NCBI GenBank assembly: GCA_009693225.1
Contig: SHXP01000014.1
Coordinates: 1-19,116 of the forward strand
DNA from: Limnohabitans sp.
GTDB lineage: Bacteria; Pseudomonadota; Gammaproteobacteria; Burkholderiales; Burkholderiaceae_C
Reading direction: 5' to 3'
Length of the DNA: 19,116 nucleotides
Below the pieces are notes generated by a model that was not told the origin of the DNA, did not search any database, and saw only the letters and a program-made list of their open reading frames with translations. Below, piece after piece: positions 16,161-19,116 of this stretch; position 1 is the first letter of the stretch; each line of letters begins with the position of its first letter. The position numbers were made by a program, and so were the translations under genes.

Positions 16161-17441
16161 TCAACCCCTTACTTCACCCTTACCCAGCACGACAAACTTC
16201 AGCGAGGTCAGCCCCTCAATACCGACGGGGCCGCGCGCATGAAACTTATCGGTGGAAATGCCGATCTCGGCGCCCAGGCCGTATTCGAAGCCATCGGCGA
16301 ACCGGGTGCTGGCGTTGATCATCACACTGGCTGAATCGACTTCGCGCACAAAGCGTTGGCCGTTGACATGGTTGAGTGTGAGGATGGCATCGGTGTGATG
16401 GCTGCCGTAGTGGTTGATGTGCGCGATGGCTTCGTCCACGCCGCTCACCACCTTGATGCTGATAATGGGCGCCAGGTATTCCTCGAACCAGTCCTGCTCG
16501 AGCGCGCCTTTCAACACCGCGCCTTTCACGCCTGCCAGCAAAGCTTTGCTTTCGGGACAGCAACGCATCTCCACACCTTTGTCAGCAAAAATTTGCCCCA
16601 TGCGCGGTAAAAATGCCGCCGCCGCACCGCGTGCCACCAGCAGACTTTCGGTGGCATTGCAAGGGCTGTATTTTTGGGTTTTGGCGTTGTCGGTGACGCG
16701 TATCGCCATCTCCAGGTCGCAGGGGTCGTCGATGTAAGTGTGGCAATTGCCGTCCAGGTGTTTGATCACCGGCACCTTGGCGTCGCGGCTGATGCGCTCG
16801 ATCAAGCCTTTGCCGCCGCGCGGAATGATGACGTCCACATAGGCCGGCATGGCGATCAGCTGGCCGACGGCTTCGCGGTCGGTGGTCGGCACCAGTTGCA
16901 CCGCATCGCGCGGCAGACCGGCGTTGTGCAAAGCCTGTTGCACGCGTTGCGCCAGCGCGGTGTTGGACACCAGCGCCTCGGAGCCGCCGCGCAGTATGCA
17001 GGCGTTACCGCTTTTGACGGCCAGCGACGCGGCCTCGATGGTGACATTGGGCCGGCTCTCGAAAATCATGCCGAACACACCGATGGGCACACGCATCTGG
17101 CCGACACGGATGCCGCTGGGCTGTTGCGTCATGCCGGTGATGCTGCCGATGATGTCGGGCATCACCGCCAGCTGTTCGCAACCGACGGCACAGGTTTCCA
17201 AAATGGCGGGGGTGAGTTTCAATCGGTCCAGCATCGGGCCGTCCAGGCCGCTGGCCTTGGCCCGTTGCAAATCCTCCTGGTTGGCGGCGACCAGCGCCTG
17301 TGTGTCGGTGCGCAGCAGGCGGGCAAGTTCGCGCAAAGCAGCACTTTTGTGCGCCGCACTGGCCTTGGCCATGACGGCGCTGGCGGCCTTGGCCTGCTGA
17401 CCCAGCGCCTGCATCAATTTGGGAATGGAGTGTGCGTTCAT
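16161..17441 (-). CDS. proA: Gamma-glutamyl phosphate reductase
   Basis: ProA reduces gamma-glutamyl phosphate with NADPH to glutamate semialdehyde in proline synthesis. The 426-residue protein has the aldehyde-dehydrogenase fold with IGVFGMIFESRPNVT (120–134), ACILRGGSEA (147–156), IIPRGGKGLI (205–214) and VPVIKHLDGNCH (223–234). The catalytic cysteine is Cys261 in KYSPCNATESLLV, and the C-terminus has GPVGIEGLTSLKF. It is the last gene of the leuS–lptE–holA–proA run, starting 31 bp after holA. proB is not in the window. Confidence 0.97.
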   Translation of the reverse strand: MNAHSIPKLMQALGQQAKAASAVMAKASAAHKSAALRELARLLRTDTQALVAANQEDLQRAKASGLDGPMLDRLKLTPAILETCAVGCEQLAVMPDIIGSITGMTQQPSGIRVGQMRVPIGVFGMIFESRPNVTIEAASLAVKSGNACILRGGSEALVSNTALAQRVQQALHNAGLPRDAVQLVPTTDREAVGQLIAMPAYVDVIIPRGGKGLIERISRDAKVPVIKHLDGNCHTYIDDPCDLEMAIRVTDNAKTQKYSPCNATESLLVARGAAAAFLPRMGQIFADKGVEMRCCPESKALLAGVKGAVLKGALEQDWFEEYLAPIISIKVVSGVDEAIAHINHYGSHHTDAILTLNHVNGQRFVREVDSASVMINASTRFADGFEYGLGAEIGISTDKFHARGPVGIEGLTSLKFVVLGKGEVRG

Positions 17442-17472
17442 GCCTGGATTTTGGCAGACAAGCCGCAGACCG

Positions 17473-18525
17473 TCAGCGCGGGCCGCAAACCTTGCTGAGC
17501 ATCAGCGCCAGGCGCAACAAGGCCTGCCAGTTGTCGGCCGGCCAGGCCGGCAGTTTCATGCCCTTGACGATGCCATCAACCTGGTGTGCGCTTTGCAGCA
17601 AGCGATTGAGTACCGCCGGTGTCAGTTGCGGCAGGACGCGCTCGAACAGCCGCTCCCTGTGGCCCCAGACGCGCTGCTCGCGCAACACCTGGGGCAAAGA
17701 TCGACCGGCAGAAACCGCGTCCTTGACCCTCTTCAAACTGCGGATGTCCTCGGCCAGGGTGTAATGCACCAGCACCTCGGCCACACCCTCGGCCCGCAAG
17801 CCGTCCATCATGCGCTGCACCCTCAGATGCTGGCCGGCGAGCACGGCTTCTCCCAGTTTGAACACGTCATAGCGCGCCACGTTCAACACCGCTTGCTCGA
17901 TCTGCGCCAGACTCAATTCACCTTGCGGGTACAACAAGCCGAGCTTTTGGATTTCCTGGTGCGCGGCAAGCAGATTGCCTTCGACACGGTCGGCAAAAAA
18001 CTGCAGGCTGCTTTGGCCTTCCTCGCCTTCGCGCACCCGTTGCTGCTGCTGACCCAGGCGTTGTGCAATCCAGGCGGACAACGCAGCGCGCTCCACCGGG
18101 TCGAGTTGCACGCTTGCGCCATTGGCCTCCAGCGCAGTGAACCAGCCACTGCTTTTGGCCGCCTTGTCCAGCCGGGGCAGCAGGACCAGCAGCAGCACGG
18201 CATCATTGCCGACGGTGCTTTCAGCGAGTTGCTGCAAAGCGACGCCGCCTTCTTTACCGGGCTTGCCCGAGGGAATGCGCAGGTCCAGGATCAGCTTGTC
18301 GGCAAACAGGCTCATGGAAGCTCCTGCGGCATACACCTCGCTCCAGTTGAAATGCGCGCCGGCGACGATAAACACATGGCGCTCTGTATAGCCCCGGGCC
18401 CGCGCGGCCAGCCGTATCTGGTCGGCAGCTTCCTGTTGCAACAAGGGCTCGTCACCATGCAAGGTGTAAATAATGCGCAATTCCTTGTTCAGGTGTTCCT
18501 GCAAACGGGCGGGCGCGATTTGCAT
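17473..18525 (-). CDS. holA: DNA polymerase III subunit delta
   Basis: HolA is the clamp-loader wrench that opens the beta sliding clamp. The 350-residue protein has the delta N-terminus (LRIIYTLHGDEPLLQQEAADQIR), an AAA+-like core without a Walker A site, as normal for delta, and the segment FFADRVEGNLLAAHQEIQKLGLL. The C-terminal collar domain contains YDVFKLGEAVLAG, and the end is WQALLRLALML. It starts nine bases after the lptE stop, the usual pairing in proteobacteria. Confidence 0.95.
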   Translation of the reverse strand: MQIAPARLQEHLNKELRIIYTLHGDEPLLQQEAADQIRLAARARGYTERHVFIVAGAHFNWSEVYAAGASMSLFADKLILDLRIPSGKPGKEGGVALQQLAESTVGNDAVLLLVLLPRLDKAAKSSGWFTALEANGASVQLDPVERAALSAWIAQRLGQQQQRVREGEEGQSSLQFFADRVEGNLLAAHQEIQKLGLLYPQGELSLAQIEQAVLNVARYDVFKLGEAVLAGQHLRVQRMMDGLRAEGVAEVLVHYTLAEDIRSLKRVKDAVSAGRSLPQVLREQRVWGHRERLFERVLPQLTPAVLNRLLQSAHQVDGIVKGMKLPAWPADNWQALLRLALMLSKVCGPR

Positions 18526-18534
18526 GAGAGCCGG

Positions 18535-19083
18535 TCAGAACTGGCGCACAGCGGCCAGGCGGCGTATGAGCTGCTGCACCAGGTCATCGCGCATCTCGCG
18601 GTAAAGCAATTGCTCTTCAGACTCTTTGGACAAGGCGGCGGTTTCATTAAAGCTGATTTCACGTTCCTGCACCAGTTCGGTATCCGGTATCAGTTCAAAG
18701 CCGTCGCGGGTGCGCAGTTTGAAACGCACACGAAAACGCAGCACATACTCGCGCACTGTGCCGGTGGACGACTTACTGAGAATGACTTTTTCCTGGACAT
18801 CCTGAATCAGCACCAGAATCACCTGGGCTCGTTCCATCTCGCGTGTATCGGTGATGATTTCCAGGTTGTTGATTATCCTGAGATTGCGCTTGAGCAACTG
18901 ACCGAACGCCGAAGCTTCTGCGATGTTGACGTACATGGTGCTGAAGGCCAGCTCGGGGGCTTTGCGCAACTGAAAACCGCAACCCGTTGACAAAGCGGCA
19001 GCGGCCAGTAGGGCGGCGGCCCGCCAGCCCTGGTTCAACAGAGCGCGGCGCGACAGCCGATGAACAACGTTTGTATCAGTCAT
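18535..19083 (-). CDS. lptE: LPS-assembly lipoprotein LptE
   Basis: LptE plugs the LptD barrel that inserts lipopolysaccharide into the outer membrane. The 182-residue protein has a lipoprotein signal with lipobox LSTGC (Cys35) followed by the LptE hallmark GCGFQLR. The rest fits the family (LKRNLRIINNLEI, REYVLRFRVRFKL, LLYREMRDDLVQQLIRRLAAV). The n-region carries SRR at 11–13, a twin-arginine look that may only reflect positive charge. Its ATG overlaps the upstream leuS stop by one base (TGATG), so translation is coupled. Confidence 0.95.
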   Translation of the reverse strand: MTDTNVVHRLSRRALLNQGWRAAALLAAAALSTGCGFQLRKAPELAFSTMYVNIAEASAFGQLLKRNLRIINNLEIITDTREMERAQVILVLIQDVQEKVILSKSSTGTVREYVLRFRVRFKLRTRDGFELIPDTELVQEREISFNETAALSKESEEQLLYREMRDDLVQQLIRRLAAVRQF

Positions 19084-19116
19084 CAGATCACCAGGTTGAC
19101 AAGCCGGCCGGGGACG
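19083..19116 (-). CDS. leuS: Leucyl-tRNA synthetase, last codons only
   Basis: The final ten sense codons before TGA (19085–19083) read VPGRLVNLVI, the typical C-terminus of LeuRS. The gene is cut by the right edge. The identity is supported by the well-known leuS–lptE–holA order. The stop and the lptE start share one base. Confidence 0.8.
   Translation of the reverse strand, partial: VPGRLVNLVI

Noticed and set aside
17419..18990. 523-codon open frame on the plus strand
   Set aside because: It lies antisense across proA, holA and lptE, which are all clear, and shows no recognisable domain. It is a by-product of G+C-rich codon use.
1..19116. CRISPR arrays, tRNA/rRNA genes, insertion sequences, prophage or defence islands
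   Set aside because: No regularly spaced repeats, cloverleaf, transposase, integrase or terminal repeats were seen on either strand by eye.

Overview
The window reads as a chromosomal core region of a betaproteobacterium, most likely order Burkholderiales and close to the Comamonadaceae. This rests on three things: the gene neighbourhoods (argS–SPOR protein–dsbA; leuS–lptE–holA–proA; lptA–lptB–rpoN), the proteobacterial single-domain type of glutamate–cysteine ligase, and the moderately high G+C codon use. I see no rRNA, tRNA, CRISPR array, insertion sequence, integrase or phage gene. The taxonomic call is from gene-family memory, not from a search.

Layout. (1) Positions 1–7727, all on the minus strand and very tightly packed, read as one long operon in the order argS, a SPOR-domain cell-envelope protein, a DsbA-type thiol oxidoreductase, lptA, lptB, rpoN, an RlmL-like rRNA methyltransferase and a PIN-domain ribonuclease that runs off the left edge. 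Gaps are 11–42 bp and two junctions are 4-bp start/stop overlaps. (2) Positions 7728–7935 are a divergent control region rich in short palindromes. (3) glcB (malate synthase G, glyoxylate assimilation) is the only large gene on the plus strand. (4) Positions 10150–15662 on the minus strand hold gshA, a broken kup, gshB and an unusual photolyase/cryptochrome-like protein. (5) Positions 15663–16160 form a roughly 500-bp, A+T-richer gap with no recognised gene but one plausible 40-residue single-pass membrane protein on the plus strand. (6) Positions 16161–19116 on the minus strand hold the end of leuS, then lptE, holA and proA.

Functional themes. Envelope biogenesis recurs: LptA and LptB, the lipoprotein LptE, the SPOR protein and DsbA. 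LptC, usually next to LptA, is not present beside it. Glutathione synthesis is complete (gshA and gshB), with a K+ transporter gene between the two.

The observations most worth checking are: (a) kup carries two in-frame stop codons, an amber at codon 7 and an opal at codon 401, in an otherwise continuous 628-codon frame; (b) the photolyase-like protein has its FAD-binding domain first and a Trp-rich tail where the antenna domain would normally precede it, which could be a circular permutation; (c) the DsbA-like protein has CQHC instead of CPHC; (d) the small membrane ORF in the gshA–proA gap. I did not find a clearly new multi-gene defence or mobile system; the region is mostly housekeeping.
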